From contig CALKHR010000022.1 of assembly GCA_937988885.1 (NCBI GenBank), positions 97,315-161,314 of the forward strand: 64,000 nt of DNA. Direction: 5' to 3'. The notes under the pieces were generated by a model. The model saw only the letters and a list, made by a program, of their open reading frames with translations, had not been told where the DNA came from and did not search any database. Shown here in pieces: positions 1 through 8,566 of the stretch; within the stretch, counting starts at the first letter, position 1; each line of letters opens with the position of its first letter. The position numbers and the translations under genes are program-made. The stretch is from an uncultured Roseiflexaceae bacterium. GTDB taxonomy: Bacteria > Chloroflexota > Chloroflexia > Chloroflexales > Roseiflexaceae.

Positions 1-1091
1 CCCAGATTGGTCTCGCGCACACGCACATCGGCACGCGAACCGTTCAGCGGCACAGCCGCCTCGCCGATCACCTTGGCGCGCAACTCAACCAACGGCTGAG
101 CCAGCACCGCAATGCGGGACTCGAAGCCTGGATCGGCGGGCACCGATGCTGCAACCTCGGTCGGCTGCGCAGCGACCACGCCGGTGACATCGCCGTTGTC
201 GTCGAAACCGATCGTCAGGTCGCCCAACCAGCGGCCCCACTCCCAGTCGGTCGCCACAATCACCGGCTTGCCCGAAGGCGAGTTGTGCACCTCGGGGTAC
301 GGGCGGCTGGGATCTTCCGGGCTGACCTGCGGGCCCATCGGGGTGTGGCTGTGGCCACCAATGATCACCTGAATGCCATCGACTTGGCTGGCCAGAACGC
401 GGTCGAATGTGATACCGATGTGGGTCAGAGCGATAATCTTGTTGACACCCTCTGCCTTCAACTCGGCCACTGCCTGACGCGCAGCATCCAAGTAGTCCTC
501 GAACACCACGCCTGGGCCAGGGTTGCTGAGGATCGCGGTCTCATCGGTAGTGAGGCCGAAGATACCAATGCGCTGGCCACCAACTTCTTTAATGATCCAA
601 GGCTTGATCAAACCGTTGAGTGGCGAGGAACTATCTACTTTGATGTTGGCGCTGAGCACCGGGAACGATGCGCCCTTGATGAAGGCTGCCAGCGGCTCCT
701 GACCGTTGTCGAACTCGTGGTTGCCGATCGTCATGGCCTCGTAGCCCAACGCATTGTAGAATTCGAGGTCAGCCTGGCCGAGGTACTGGTTGTACCACAG
801 CGTACCCTGGAAAACGTCGCCAGCATCGATTAAGATTTGGTTGCCACCCTGCTTCCGAATCGCGTCGATTAAGGTTTTGCGACGCGCAACACCACCATGG
901 ATCGGTTCCGCTGGTGTGCCACCCATCACTGGTTCGATACGAGCATGGTGATCATTCGTGTGAATGATCCGGAGCTTGAAGGTCTCTGGACCCGCCGCAT
1001 TGGCGAAGTCGAGCCCAACGCACAACCATGCAATCGTGCCACCGCCTACCGCCATGTGTTTGATAAATGTACGCCGTGAAATAGCAGCCAT
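1..1091 (-). CDS. Tat-exported 5'-nucleotidase / UshA-like metallophosphatase (partial, C-terminus outside window)
   Basis: The frame starts at ATG 1091 behind a GAGGAGG site and stays open to the window edge (363 codons visible). Residues 5-11 read SRRTFIK, a twin-arginine signal followed by a hydrophobic stretch to about residue 31, so export in folded form is expected. The calcineurin-like phosphatase motifs are complete: HTNDHH (44-49), GD (91-92), GNHEFDNG (123-130), THIG (223-226) and GGHSHT (245-250), which bind two divalent metals. The family hydrolyses extracellular nucleotides or related phosphoesters for nucleoside and phosphate scavenging. A C-terminal 5'-nucleotidase specificity domain should follow but lies outside, so exact substrate (AMP, UDP-sugar, cyclic nucleotide) is not decidable here. 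Confidence 0.88.
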   Translation of the reverse strand, partial: MAAISRRTFIKHMAVGGGTIAWLCVGLDFANAAGPETFKLRIIHTNDHHARIEPVMGGTPAEPIHGGVARRKTLIDAIRKQGGNQILIDAGDVFQGTLWYNQYLGQADLEFYNALGYEAMTIGNHEFDNGQEPLAAFIKGASFPVLSANIKVDSSSPLNGLIKPWIIKEVGGQRIGIFGLTTDETAILSNPGPGVVFEDYLDAARQAVAELKAEGVNKIIALTHIGITFDRVLASQVDGIQVIIGGHSHTPMGPQVSPEDPSRPYPEVHNSPSGKPVIVATDWEWGRWLGDLTIGFDDNGDVTGVVAAQPTEVAASVPADPGFESRIAVLAQPLVELRAKVIGEAAVPLNGSRADVRVRETNL

Positions 1092-1206
1092 TGATCCTCC
1101 TCATTACCTAGCATAGGTTCAGAATCGACATGACATGCAGCAAACAGACAAGGCTGAAATGCCTGCTCGTTTTCGTCTGTTTAAGTAAGGGAGATGTTGT
1201 GATGGG

Positions 1207-1236
1207 ATTATCGCAATGATACCACACCTTTGTCAA
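1207..1236 (-). promoter_or_regulatory. Sigma-A-type promoter for the 5'-nucleotidase gene
   Basis: On the minus strand TTGACA (1231-1236) is followed after 18 nt by GATAAT (1207-1212). It lies about 115 nt upstream of the ATG at 1091 and points towards it, between the valS terminator and the nucleotidase gene. Confidence 0.55.
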
Positions 1237-1376
1237 GTGGCTGTCTAGCTCTAAAAAGCCAAATTCGGCCCCAATATTACGATGAGCTACAGCTTGGCTC
1301 AATGGATCGAAGAATTTGAGAGGATTTTGAGAAGGTACACGCACAGCCTTGTATTGCCGATTGTGCATCAGTATCA

Positions 1377-1422
1377 GAAAAATAAAGGTGCCGAGATTCT
1401 GGCCTCCCAAAATCTCGGCACC
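1377..1422 (-). terminator. Rho-independent terminator after valS
   Basis: A perfect 12-bp stem (arms 1387-1398 and 1411-1422, loop 12 nt) is followed on the minus strand by TTTATTTTTC. It sits 20 nt after the valS stop codon. Confidence 0.9.
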
Positions 1423-1441
1423 GCAACAACCCGCTTGTTCG

Positions 1442-3907
1442 CTAGTTCGCATTAGCAGGATGTAACGCGATCTGGAGCCAAAGCCCAGGCGCGACCTGTT
1501 CGGCATCCGGCTCAGACTGCGTCGTCACCTCAACCTCCTGAGCACGCGTCACGCTGCGCAGGTCGGTCTGTGCATCGAACAGCAACTCGCGCAGCGCCGC
1601 ATCGTTGGCCGCAATGCGAATAGCTGCCAACTCGCTGCTCAGGCTGAGCCGCCGCGCCGATTTGAACCGCCGCACGCTCGCCGTCAGCGCCAGCAACGCC
1701 TCGCCGCCCCGCTCAGCTTCCGGGTCGATCAGCGCCTGCTCCACCTCGGGCCACGCCGACACGTGAATCGAGCCTTCGCCCGAATACGGCGCGCATAACT
1801 GCTGGAACAACTCCTCGGTGATATGCGGCAAGATCGGCGCGAACAGCTTCAACACCACCGGCAGCGTGTAGGCCAAGGTCGCCTGCGCCGCCTTGCGCTC
1901 GTTGTCGCTGCCATCGTACAGCCGCATCTTGACCCACTCCAAATAGTTGTCGCACAGCGTCTGCCAGAAGAAGCGCTCGGTCGTATCCTTGGCCGTCACA
2001 TAATCGTACTGCTTAAAGCTCGTAGTGGCCCGCTCGATCAGCCGTTGCAGCCACGAGAGCAGCGCCCGATCTGCCAACAACAGCGGAACCTGCTGCAGCG
2101 CGATCAGCTCTGTGGGCAAGTGCGTCTCGATGAAGCGCGATGCGCTCCACAACTTGCTCAGCAAGCGCTTGCCCTGGCGCATCGTCTCCACGTTCACCTG
2201 CTGGTCGGCCCCCAACGCGCCGCTGCACGCCCAATAGCGCAGCGCATCGGCACCGTACTCCGCGTGCAGCGCGGCGGGCGTCAGCTTGGCGTTGCCCTTC
2301 GACTTGCTGATCTTATCGCCCGAAGGCGCCAACGTATGCCCCGAGATCGCTATCGATTCCCAGGGGATATGCCCAAAATGGAACAGCGACTTCGCGATCG
2401 TGTAGAATGCCCACGTGCGGATGATGTCGTGAGCCTGTGGGCGCAACTGCATCGGCACCAACCGCTTGTACAGCTCGGGCCGCTCGAACATCTGCCCCGC
2501 GATCTGCGGACTCACCGACGAAGTGGCCCACGTATCCATCACATCAAGCTCGGGTAGCAGGTCGCGGTTGCCGCACGCACATGCGCGGGGCGGTGCATCG
2601 ACGCTCGGATCAACGGGCAGTTGCGACTCGTCGGCCAGCACCACCGCGCCGCACTGTGGGCAGTGCCACAATGGGAAGGGCACGCCGTAGAAGCGCTGGC
2701 GTGAAATGCACCAGTCCCAGCCCAGATTGCTCACCCAATGCTCGTAGCGCACCCGCATATGCTCAGGGTGCCACGTGATCTGGCGGCCAGCCTCGATCAG
2801 CCGCTCTTTCGCATCGAGCAGGCGCACGAACCACTGGCTCGTTTCGAGAATCTCCAGCGGCGTGCCACAGCGCTCGTGGACGCGCACCGTCTGCTCGGTG
2901 GTCCGTTCGGCCAGCAGCAGCCCAGCCGCCCGCAGATCGTCCACCAAGCATTTGCGCGCCTCGGACAGCGTCAGACCTGCGTATGCGCCTCCTGCCTCGC
3001 TCAACCGCCCCTTGCGCGTCACCAGCGCGATCAGCGGCAACTGATGGGTGCGCCACCACGCCACATCAGCAGCATCGCCGAACGTGCAACACATCACGGC
3101 ACCGCTGCCCTTGGCGGGATCCACTGTGGCATCGGCCAGGATCGGCACGCTCCGCTCGAACAGCGGCGTGATCGCCTGCTGGCCGATCAGATGCCGAAAT
3201 CGCGCATCTTCGGGATGCACAAACACCGCCACACAGGCGGGCAACAACTCCGGGCGGGTCGTCGCGATCTCCAGCGGCGCGCGCGTGCCATCGCTCGCCA
3301 GCGTTTCGAACTGCAATGTGTAGAAGGTGCTGGTGCGCTCGGCATCGTCCATCTCGGCCTGCGCGATCGCCGTGCGACACTCGATGCACCACGGGTTTGG
3401 CGCCTGCGCGCGGTAGACCAATCCCTTGCAGTACAGATCGAGGAACGACCACTGCGAGACGCGCCGCGCCGCCGGATCGATCGTCGAGTAGCGCAGGCTC
3501 CAATCCACGCTCATGCCCAGGCTGCGCCACAACTCCTCGAAGCGATCCTCCACCTCGCGCGAGACGCGCAGACAGGCCGCAATCGCCTCGGGGCGCGGCA
3601 GATCGGCCATGCGGATGCCCAGGTGGCGCTCGACAAAGCGCTCGGTGGCTAGGCCGTTATCATCGAACCCGAACGGATAGTAGACGTTGAAGCCCTGCAT
3701 ACGCCAGAAGCGCGCCATCGCCTCGGCCTGCACATACGAGTACATATGGCCGATATGTAGTTCGCCGGACACCGTCGGCGGAGGCGTATCGATCGCAAAG
3801 ATCGGGCGTGGATCATCGGCGCGGAACGTGTAGAGACCATCGCGCGCCCAAGTAGCTTGCCAGCAGCGCTCGGCCTCGCTGGCATCGTAGCGGGGAGCTA
3901 AACCCAT
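1442..3907 (-). CDS. valS: Valine--tRNA ligase
   Basis: Class I aminoacyl-tRNA synthetase of 821 residues that charges tRNA-Val in the cytoplasm. The N-terminal signature TPPPTVSGELHIGH (HIGH at 51-54) is the form typical of ValS, and the second ATP-binding motif reads KISKSKG (532-538). Between them lies the CP1 editing domain with ATTRPE, used to hydrolyse mischarged Thr-tRNA. A cysteine-rich region with CPQCG and CACG suggests a zinc-binding insertion. It is somewhat shorter than E. coli ValS and lacks an evident long C-terminal coiled coil. Start ATG 3907 has AAAGGAGC at good spacing. It is the last gene of a unit headed by a T-box leader (5195-5471), consistent with control by uncharged tRNA-Val. 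Confidence 0.93.
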   Translation of the reverse strand: MGLAPRYDASEAERCWQATWARDGLYTFRADDPRPIFAIDTPPPTVSGELHIGHMYSYVQAEAMARFWRMQGFNVYYPFGFDDNGLATERFVERHLGIRMADLPRPEAIAACLRVSREVEDRFEELWRSLGMSVDWSLRYSTIDPAARRVSQWSFLDLYCKGLVYRAQAPNPWCIECRTAIAQAEMDDAERTSTFYTLQFETLASDGTRAPLEIATTRPELLPACVAVFVHPEDARFRHLIGQQAITPLFERSVPILADATVDPAKGSGAVMCCTFGDAADVAWWRTHQLPLIALVTRKGRLSEAGGAYAGLTLSEARKCLVDDLRAAGLLLAERTTEQTVRVHERCGTPLEILETSQWFVRLLDAKERLIEAGRQITWHPEHMRVRYEHWVSNLGWDWCISRQRFYGVPFPLWHCPQCGAVVLADESQLPVDPSVDAPPRACACGNRDLLPELDVMDTWATSSVSPQIAGQMFERPELYKRLVPMQLRPQAHDIIRTWAFYTIAKSLFHFGHIPWESIAISGHTLAPSGDKISKSKGNAKLTPAALHAEYGADALRYWACSGALGADQQVNVETMRQGKRLLSKLWSASRFIETHLPTELIALQQVPLLLADRALLSWLQRLIERATTSFKQYDYVTAKDTTERFFWQTLCDNYLEWVKMRLYDGSDNERKAAQATLAYTLPVVLKLFAPILPHITEELFQQLCAPYSGEGSIHVSAWPEVEQALIDPEAERGGEALLALTASVRRFKSARRLSLSSELAAIRIAANDAALRELLFDAQTDLRSVTRAQEVEVTTQSEPDAEQVAPGLWLQIALHPANAN

Positions 3908-3996
3908 GATCGTGCTCCTTTAGCTGATCACGGGCGGAGTAACAGGGTTCAGTGCTGAGTTCTACGGATCGAGCGGCGGGACTCGACCCACACAAC

Positions 3997-4089
3997 TCAA
4001 TCCTCAAACCTGCGCATCCGTGCTGTACGCCGCCCACTGCTTAGAACAAACGTGAGAATGCGTACTACACCTACATCATCGCCTGTCAT
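3997..4089 (-). CDS. Putative 30-residue leader peptide ahead of valS
   Basis: A mini-ORF between the EEP gene and valS begins at ATG 4089, preceded by AAAGGGGGTGATC, which can pair over about 12 nt with the 16S rRNA tail (one G-U pair). The peptide contains four valine codons in its first half (GVVRILTFV at residues 7-15). Seven to eight nucleotides before the mini-ORF's stop-to-valS spacer, a perfect 8-bp hairpin forms (arms 3966-3973 and 3982-3989). No U-run follows that hairpin, so it is not a standard intrinsic terminator. The strong ribosome site argues for translation; a role as a valine-sensing leader is inference. Chance occurrence of a short frame cannot be excluded. Confidence 0.45.
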   Translation of the reverse strand: MTGDDVGVVRILTFVLSSGRRTARMRRFED

Positions 4090-4116
4090 GGCGATCACCC
4101 CCTTTCGGCAAACAAG

Positions 4117-5178
4117 CTATTTCAAGCCCAACACAGGTGAGTCGGGCTGCTCCAAGCGCACCTCAGCGACCACCGCGCAGTGATCCGAGCTACCGTTCTC
4201 GCACACCACTTGCGAAGAGATGGGCTGTAGCGCGCCCTTGGTCCAAATGTAATCGATGCGTACCAGCGGGAACGGCACGTGCCATTCCGAATAAGTCGAG
4301 CGGCGGGGGAAGGTGAAGCCAAAGCCCCAACCCGCCTCGGCGTGCGCGTCGCGCAAGCGAGCAGCCATCGCAGCGTACGGCTGTTCGCAGTCGCCCGTGT
4401 TGAAATCGCCCATCACGATCAGGTCGCCCTGAATCGCGTCGATCCCCTCCAGCAATGCCGGCCACTCCTCGTCGCGCACCGATGTGTCGTAGTCCACCAG
4501 CAGCGGCAGCCGCCGCAGCGGGGTATTGCTCAACAACTCCAAGCGGCGCGTCTTAATGCGGGGCGCGTGCAGATGCACGTTCATCACCTGAATGACGGTG
4601 CCATCCACATCCACTTCCATCAGCTGGGCCGGGAAGTCGGGATCGCGCTGCGGCGCGTGGAGCGGGTAGCGGCTGAGCAGACCCTGGCCGTTATCGCGCT
4701 CGGCGGGCATCAACACTTGGTACGGATACTCATCCAACAACTCCTGCTCGATCGCATCGGCCATCGGGCGCGAAAGCTCCTGGAGCGCCACTACATCGGC
4801 ATTCTGCGCCCGAATCGCCGCTATCAGGCCGGGAATATCGCCGTTGCTGTACAGCTGATTCAGCGTCATCACGCGCAGCACCTTGCCCGAAGCGACCTGC
4901 GGCTCAGGAGGCACCAACCGCGCGCCGAACTGCACCAAGAACACCGCCAGCATCAGCGCCACAACGAAGCGCAACACCCTCGAACGGATGAGCAGTGCAG
5001 CGGGCAGCAACACAATCAGCGGCACGTACCAGAACAGCTTGAACACGTTCAGGAACGACAACCACCACGGCTGCGCGATGGGCAGAAGACTCAGCACACC
5101 GAGCGACAGCATCAACCCACAGTAGAGCACCGCTGCCCCAACGATCACACGAGCCATTGTCCGCCCGAATGTTTGCAC
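4117..5178 (-). CDS. Membrane-anchored endonuclease/exonuclease/phosphatase (EEP) family protein
   Basis: 353 residues. Three hydrophobic segments (about 10-33, 42-64, 68-86) anchor the N-terminus; the rest is an EEP fold with its metal-dependent phosphoesterase motifs: MTLNQ (N107), ALQEL (E134), NVHLH (200-204), GDFNTG (257-262), RIDYIW (D309) and SDH (331-333). The domain is expected outside the membrane. Substrate is unknown; the family includes nucleases, sphingomyelinase-like and inositol phosphatases. Start is GTG 5178 with GAGGAG 8 nt upstream; an in-frame ATG at 5157 is a less well supported alternative. It lies immediately behind the T-box terminator and 27 nt before the valS leader ORF, so it should be transcribed with valS. 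Confidence 0.82.
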   Translation of the reverse strand: MQTFGRTMARVIVGAAVLYCGLMLSLGVLSLLPIAQPWWLSFLNVFKLFWYVPLIVLLPAALLIRSRVLRFVVALMLAVFLVQFGARLVPPEPQVASGKVLRVMTLNQLYSNGDIPGLIAAIRAQNADVVALQELSRPMADAIEQELLDEYPYQVLMPAERDNGQGLLSRYPLHAPQRDPDFPAQLMEVDVDGTVIQVMNVHLHAPRIKTRRLELLSNTPLRRLPLLVDYDTSVRDEEWPALLEGIDAIQGDLIVMGDFNTGDCEQPYAAMAARLRDAHAEAGWGFGFTFPRRSTYSEWHVPFPLVRIDYIWTKGALQPISSQVVCENGSSDHCAVVAEVRLEQPDSPVLGLK

Positions 5179-5194
5179 GCGCTCAACTCCTCAG

Positions 5195-5471
5195 CAATAA
5201 AAAAACCCCCACCCCAGCCAGGGGCGAAGGCCAAACCTCCGCGGTACCACCCCGATTCAGTAGCCGTGCGCGCACGGCGACCCTCATCTGCGCAGTAACG
5301 GGCGCATCCGACATACACTCACTGGTTGTTCCGCGCAGGAACCGACCAAACAGCTCGCATATGCAACATCGGCGGGCCACGTTCGGCGTGCGCAGACCTG
5401 AAGAACTCTCAGCCAATGGTTCTTGCATCTCTGGGGGCGCTACACGCTTACTCATCCCACGTCATCGCTTT
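5195..5471 (-). promoter_or_regulatory. T-box riboswitch leader with intrinsic terminator, candidate valine specifier
   Basis: The minus strand carries the T-box core GGGGTGGTACCGCGG (5239-5253), whose UGGU bulge would pair with a tRNA acceptor end ACCA. It is followed by a 10-bp stem (5206-5230) and seven U (5199-5205), forming the terminator that competes with the antiterminator. Upstream, AGAGA and the ATTGGCTGAGA distal-loop region resemble Stem I, and GAAC followed by GTG (5378-5380) fits the specifier loop layout, reading a valine codon. valS as the downstream target supports Val. Transcription should start near 5471. Confidence 0.85.
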
Positions 5472-5477
5472 CCGTGC

Positions 5478-5506
5478 ATTGTATCGAGGGAGGATGCCCT
5501 TGTCAA
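5478..5506 (-). promoter_or_regulatory. Consensus sigma-A promoter for the T-box/EEP/valS unit
   Basis: TTGACA (5501-5506), a 17-nt spacer and TACAAT (5478-5483) on the minus strand. A small palindrome CCGAC-CTAA-GTCGG (5507-5520) abuts the -35 box and could be an operator, but no regulator is implied by the context. Confidence 0.88.
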
Positions 5507-5714
5507 CCGACCTAAGTCGGATGACCTATGCCGTACCGCAGGGGAAGGATTGCCGAGGAGCAAAGCAACCCGCTGTGATGAACGAGCGTAGCGTGTGATG
5601 CTCACTGCCCAACTTCTTGTGTGATACCGAATCCAAATGATTGCTTACGCTATCAGCATGCTTGCTGAACACTTTTTCTTCAACGTTAGATTGATACCAG
5701 CATTTTCAGGGAAG

Positions 5715-5755
5715 GTGTTGTCGATGCGCTGCGCGTAGCAGCGCATCGACAACAC
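5715..5755. repeat. Perfect 18-bp palindrome with 5-nt loop in a non-coding gap
   Basis: The gap 5521-6031 has no convincing gene. It contains a perfect inverted repeat, arms 5715-5732 and 5738-5755, flanked by AAAAAACG. No U-run follows on either strand in the usual place. The centre GCGTAGCAGCGC and the neighbouring ACGTTTTT string recur in the palindrome at 46709-46743, suggesting a REP-like family. Slightly further on, CTTGCCGCCGCAGGC resembles a string at 37534-37548. Confidence 0.7.
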
Positions 5756-6031
5756 AAAAAACGTCAATACCTTGCCGCCGCAGGCTAAAACGGGTTTGTT
5801 ACGGACACTGCCCAAGTGGATCTGGTATGAGATATGGACTTCCTGCACAAAAAGTGCGCCAACTTCACGAATATCCGGTTTACAGATGAGTAATGCTCAC
5901 AAGATACAATAGCGGCGTTGTTCGCATGGCATATCAGCACTAATCGTAGACAGGACCATAGTTTATTAAAAAAGCGTAAAAGCAATTCGTGAAATATGGT
6001 ACAATAACGAAAACACACTAAGGAGCTAAGC

Positions 6032-6301
6032 ATGATCTCGTCACAAGTTGCAGGTGCAATAGTTATTGCCTTAATTGGTTGGTTTGCGACGATTCGGCTC
6101 ATTAGCACAGCGCGATGGAGTGCAAGCACGAAGCAATTGCTGCTAGTGGCCTCTTGGGTACCTTGGTTGGTAGCCGCATTGGGTGCACCGATTCTGGCGG
6201 GATACATTAACTTATCTCAGGCGATCAACATTGGTGGCGCGATCACCATGGGCATGGCGGTATCGGTGGTGGTATCGTGGCGGCAACGTTCGAATCGTTA
6301 G
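6032..6301 (+). CDS. Small integral membrane protein, unknown function
   Basis: 89 residues with three hydrophobic segments (about 5-24, 36-56, 62-82) and a positively charged C-terminus (RQRSNR). Start ATG 6032 follows AAGGAG at 9 nt. A TACAAT box lies at 6000-6005, but I find no clear -35. I recognise no family; helices are too short and generic for a functional call. It is convergent with spoVS across a shared hairpin. Confidence 0.65.
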   Translation: MISSQVAGAIVIALIGWFATIRLISTARWSASTKQLLLVASWVPWLVAALGAPILAGYINLSQAINIGGAITMGMAVSVVVSWRQRSNR

Positions 6302-6311
6302 CGGGCACAAC

Positions 6312-6353
6312 AATGGGCGGTCGGTAGTCGAGACTACCATATGACCGCCCATT
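6312..6353. terminator. Long hairpin between convergent genes, putative bidirectional terminator
   Basis: Outer arms of 11 bp (6312-6322 and 6343-6353) enclose an inner 7-bp stem GGTAGTC/GACTACC. It lies between the stop codons of the small membrane protein and spoVS. There is no U-run, so termination efficiency is uncertain. Confidence 0.6.
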
Positions 6354-6378
6354 GAACTTAAGGGGACAACGTGAGGTA

Positions 6379-6717
6379 CTAGCGACGCTCGACCAGCAAC
6401 CTGATAGCGGTGCGCTCTTCGTCATCGATAGCGACATCGATGAAAGAAGGAGTACAAACAATATCGACACCTTCTTCGCTCAGGTAGCTGCGAGCAATCG
6501 CCACTGCCTTAATCGCTTGATTAGTAGCACCAGCACCGATCGATTGAACTTCAGCCATACCACTGTCGCGGATTACTCCGGCAATAGCTCCTGCCACTGC
6601 GCTCGGTCTCGATCTGGTGGAGACTTTGAGAACTTCGGCGCTATGCCGCTGCTCAACCACTTGCACGCCACTTGCGCCGACGGCACGGGCGATGGGCGCA
6701 GACTGGGATGTGTTCAT
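6379..6717 (-). CDS. spoVS: Stage V sporulation protein S (SpoVS)
   Basis: 112 residues. The segment VLKVSTRSRPSAVAGAIAG through GAGATNQAIKAVAIAR and DEERTAIRLLVE matches the SpoVS family, a small Alba-like nucleic-acid-binding fold. In Bacillus it affects septation and coat assembly, but it is widespread in bacteria that do not sporulate. The start is taken at ATG 6717 because GGAGGAG lies 6 nt upstream; an upstream in-frame ATG at 6753 would add 12 residues without a site. Downstream of rny in the same direction, the order known from Firmicutes (rny, ymdB, spoVS), here without ymdB. The short N-terminal extension before VLKVS is longer than in Bacillus. Confidence 0.93.
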   Translation of the reverse strand: MNTSQSAPIARAVGASGVQVVEQRHSAEVLKVSTRSRPSAVAGAIAGVIRDSGMAEVQSIGAGATNQAIKAVAIARSYLSEEGVDIVCTPSFIDVAIDDEERTAIRLLVERR

Positions 6718-6886
6718 ACGTTTCTCCTCCGGTGTTGTGGAAACGGTTGCCATGTCCGGTTGGATTGGTCTCTGACTTCATGCGTTGTGGGCTGTGTCGA
6801 GACACCTGATTCCTGCGGTGAAAGGCGTTTCCTTACGGCAAAACGCGTTGAGGGGGACTGAGTGTCGCAAGGGAGAATAGCGACGA

Positions 6887-8419
6887 TCAACGCGCATATT
6901 CGGTAGCACGAGTCTCCCGAATAACCGTAACTTTGATCTGGCCGGGATATTGTAAACTCTCTTCGATCTTTTTGGCAACATCACGAGCGAGGTGAATGCT
7001 TCCAAGGTCATCGATCGCTTCCGGCTGAACTAGGACGCGCACTTCACGCCCGGCTTGGATTGCGAAGGCTCGTTGCACCCCGTTGAACGAGGTTGCCACT
7101 GTTTCCAACGCCTCCAGCCGTTTGATATACATGTCAACGCTTTCACGTCGGGCACCTGGGCGCCCGCCCGAGATTGCATCCACCGCTTGAACCAGAAATG
7201 CCTCTACAGTCTGCGGCTCTTCATCATTGTGATGCGCGGCAATCGCATGGACAATCGCCTGTGATCGTCCGAGCCGCCGAGCTATATCGGCCCCAATCAG
7301 CGCATGCGGTCCCTGGACTTCGTGGTCCACCGCCTTGCCGATATCGTGCAGCAGCGCCGCAGTCTTGGCGACACTGATATTCGCGCCTAATTCGGCGGCC
7401 ATATGAGCCGCTAATAAAGCACATTCGAGCGAGTGTTGTAGCACGTTCTGCCCGTAACTTGTGCGATATTTTAACCGACCGAGTAACTTGATAAGATCGG
7501 GGTGAAGACCTTGCACGTTGGCTTCGTAGGCCACGCGCTCGCCTTCTTCACGCATAATCGTCTCGATCTCTTGCTGCGTCTTGGCAACCACCTCCTCGAT
7601 ACGAGTGGGGTGAATACGCCCATCTTTGAGGAGTTTGATGAGCGCGACCCGTGCGACTTCGCGGCGCACTGGATCATGGCAAGAGAGAGTCACGGCTTCG
7701 GGCGTGTCATCGACGATAATGTCTACACCTGTGATTTGCTCAAAGGCACGTATATTGCGTCCTTCGCGGCCGATGATTCGCCCTTTCAGCTCCTCACCCG
7801 GCAACGCAACCGTCGAGACGGTCATTTCGGCAACATAATCTGATGCGCAACGTTGAATTGCTAAACCGACAATTTTGCGTGCGGTTTTTTCAGATTCATC
7901 GCGAGCCGCCTGTTCGACCTCGCGGATCTTACGGGCTGCTTCGTCACGTGCCTCAGACTCGACCTTTTGCAAAATGAGATTACGGGCTTCTTCTTGAGTT
8001 AATGCAGAAATACGTTCTAGTTCACCCCGCTGTTGTGCTCGGTACTGTTCAGCTTCTTGTTGGAGTTGCTCTATCTGACGCTCTCGATGTTGCACTTGCC
8101 GTTCACGCCGTTCCAGCCCCTCTAGTTTTCGGTCGAGATTTTCTTCTTTGCGTTGGAGCCGTTCTTCCTGTTTCGTTAACCCCGCGCGTGCCTCACGTAG
8201 CTGCGCTTCTGCCTCGTTACGTAACGCTAGGATTTCATCCTTTGCACGGAGGATCAAATCTTTTTGCTCACTTCGAGCAGATTCTAGAATCAGGCGTGCT
8301 TCCGTTTCGCTTTCACGGATACGGCTTGCCGCAATCATTCGATAGAAAAAGATACCGATACCGGAACCTGCGATCAGTCCGATCACAAATACCAGTATGG
8401 GCCAAACGATATCAGGCAC
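6887..8419 (-). CDS. rny: Ribonuclease Y
   Basis: 510 residues. An N-terminal transmembrane helix (about 5-26) anchors this endoribonuclease to the membrane; residues 35-190 are a charged coiled coil; a KH RNA-binding domain contains GRIIGREGRNIRAFE; the HD catalytic domain has HDIGK (H358, D359). RNase Y initiates mRNA decay, usually in place of RNase E. Start is GTG 8419 with AGGAGGG 6 nt upstream. A strong promoter (8538-8566) precedes it and spoVS follows after about 170 nt, so the two may be co-transcribed. Confidence 0.97.
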   Translation of the reverse strand: MPDIVWPILVFVIGLIAGSGIGIFFYRMIAASRIRESETEARLILESARSEQKDLILRAKDEILALRNEAEAQLREARAGLTKQEERLQRKEENLDRKLEGLERRERQVQHRERQIEQLQQEAEQYRAQQRGELERISALTQEEARNLILQKVESEARDEAARKIREVEQAARDESEKTARKIVGLAIQRCASDYVAEMTVSTVALPGEELKGRIIGREGRNIRAFEQITGVDIIVDDTPEAVTLSCHDPVRREVARVALIKLLKDGRIHPTRIEEVVAKTQQEIETIMREEGERVAYEANVQGLHPDLIKLLGRLKYRTSYGQNVLQHSLECALLAAHMAAELGANISVAKTAALLHDIGKAVDHEVQGPHALIGADIARRLGRSQAIVHAIAAHHNDEEPQTVEAFLVQAVDAISGGRPGARRESVDMYIKRLEALETVATSFNGVQRAFAIQAGREVRVLVQPEAIDDLGSIHLARDVAKKIEESLQYPGQIKVTVIRETRATEYAR

Positions 8420-8537
8420 GTTGCCCTCCTATGCACTTGTTAAGGTGCTGCAGACGACGAACCGATCAAGGTTGCCGTCTTGCGGTGCAACCAGGTATAT
8501 GAGATGTCCGAATGTAATCTTCGAACAGTGTGGACTA

Positions 8538-8566
8538 ATAATACTCTGTTAAGACTAGTCCGTCAA
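8538..8566 (-). promoter_or_regulatory. Sigma-A promoter for rny
   Basis: TTGACG (8561-8566), 17-nt spacer, TATTAT (8538-8543) on the minus strand, about 120 nt upstream of the GTG start. Further upstream a perfect 8-bp hairpin (8625-8650) follows the L,D-transpeptidase gene and may act as its transcription end. Confidence 0.78.

Noticed and set aside
1823..3652. Long plus-strand frames of 244 and 304 codons opposite valS
   Set aside because: They are shadows of the high-GC valS gene: no ribosome sites, Arg/Gln/His-rich compositions and no family motifs.
4279..5298. 339-codon plus-strand frame opposite the EEP gene and T-box
   Set aside because: It overlaps the well-supported EEP gene and the T-box leader; composition is His/Gln/Arg-rich and motif-free.
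5183..5455. 90-codon minus-strand frame upstream of the EEP gene
   Set aside because: It coincides with the T-box leader; the T-box core and terminator explain the sequence better than coding does.
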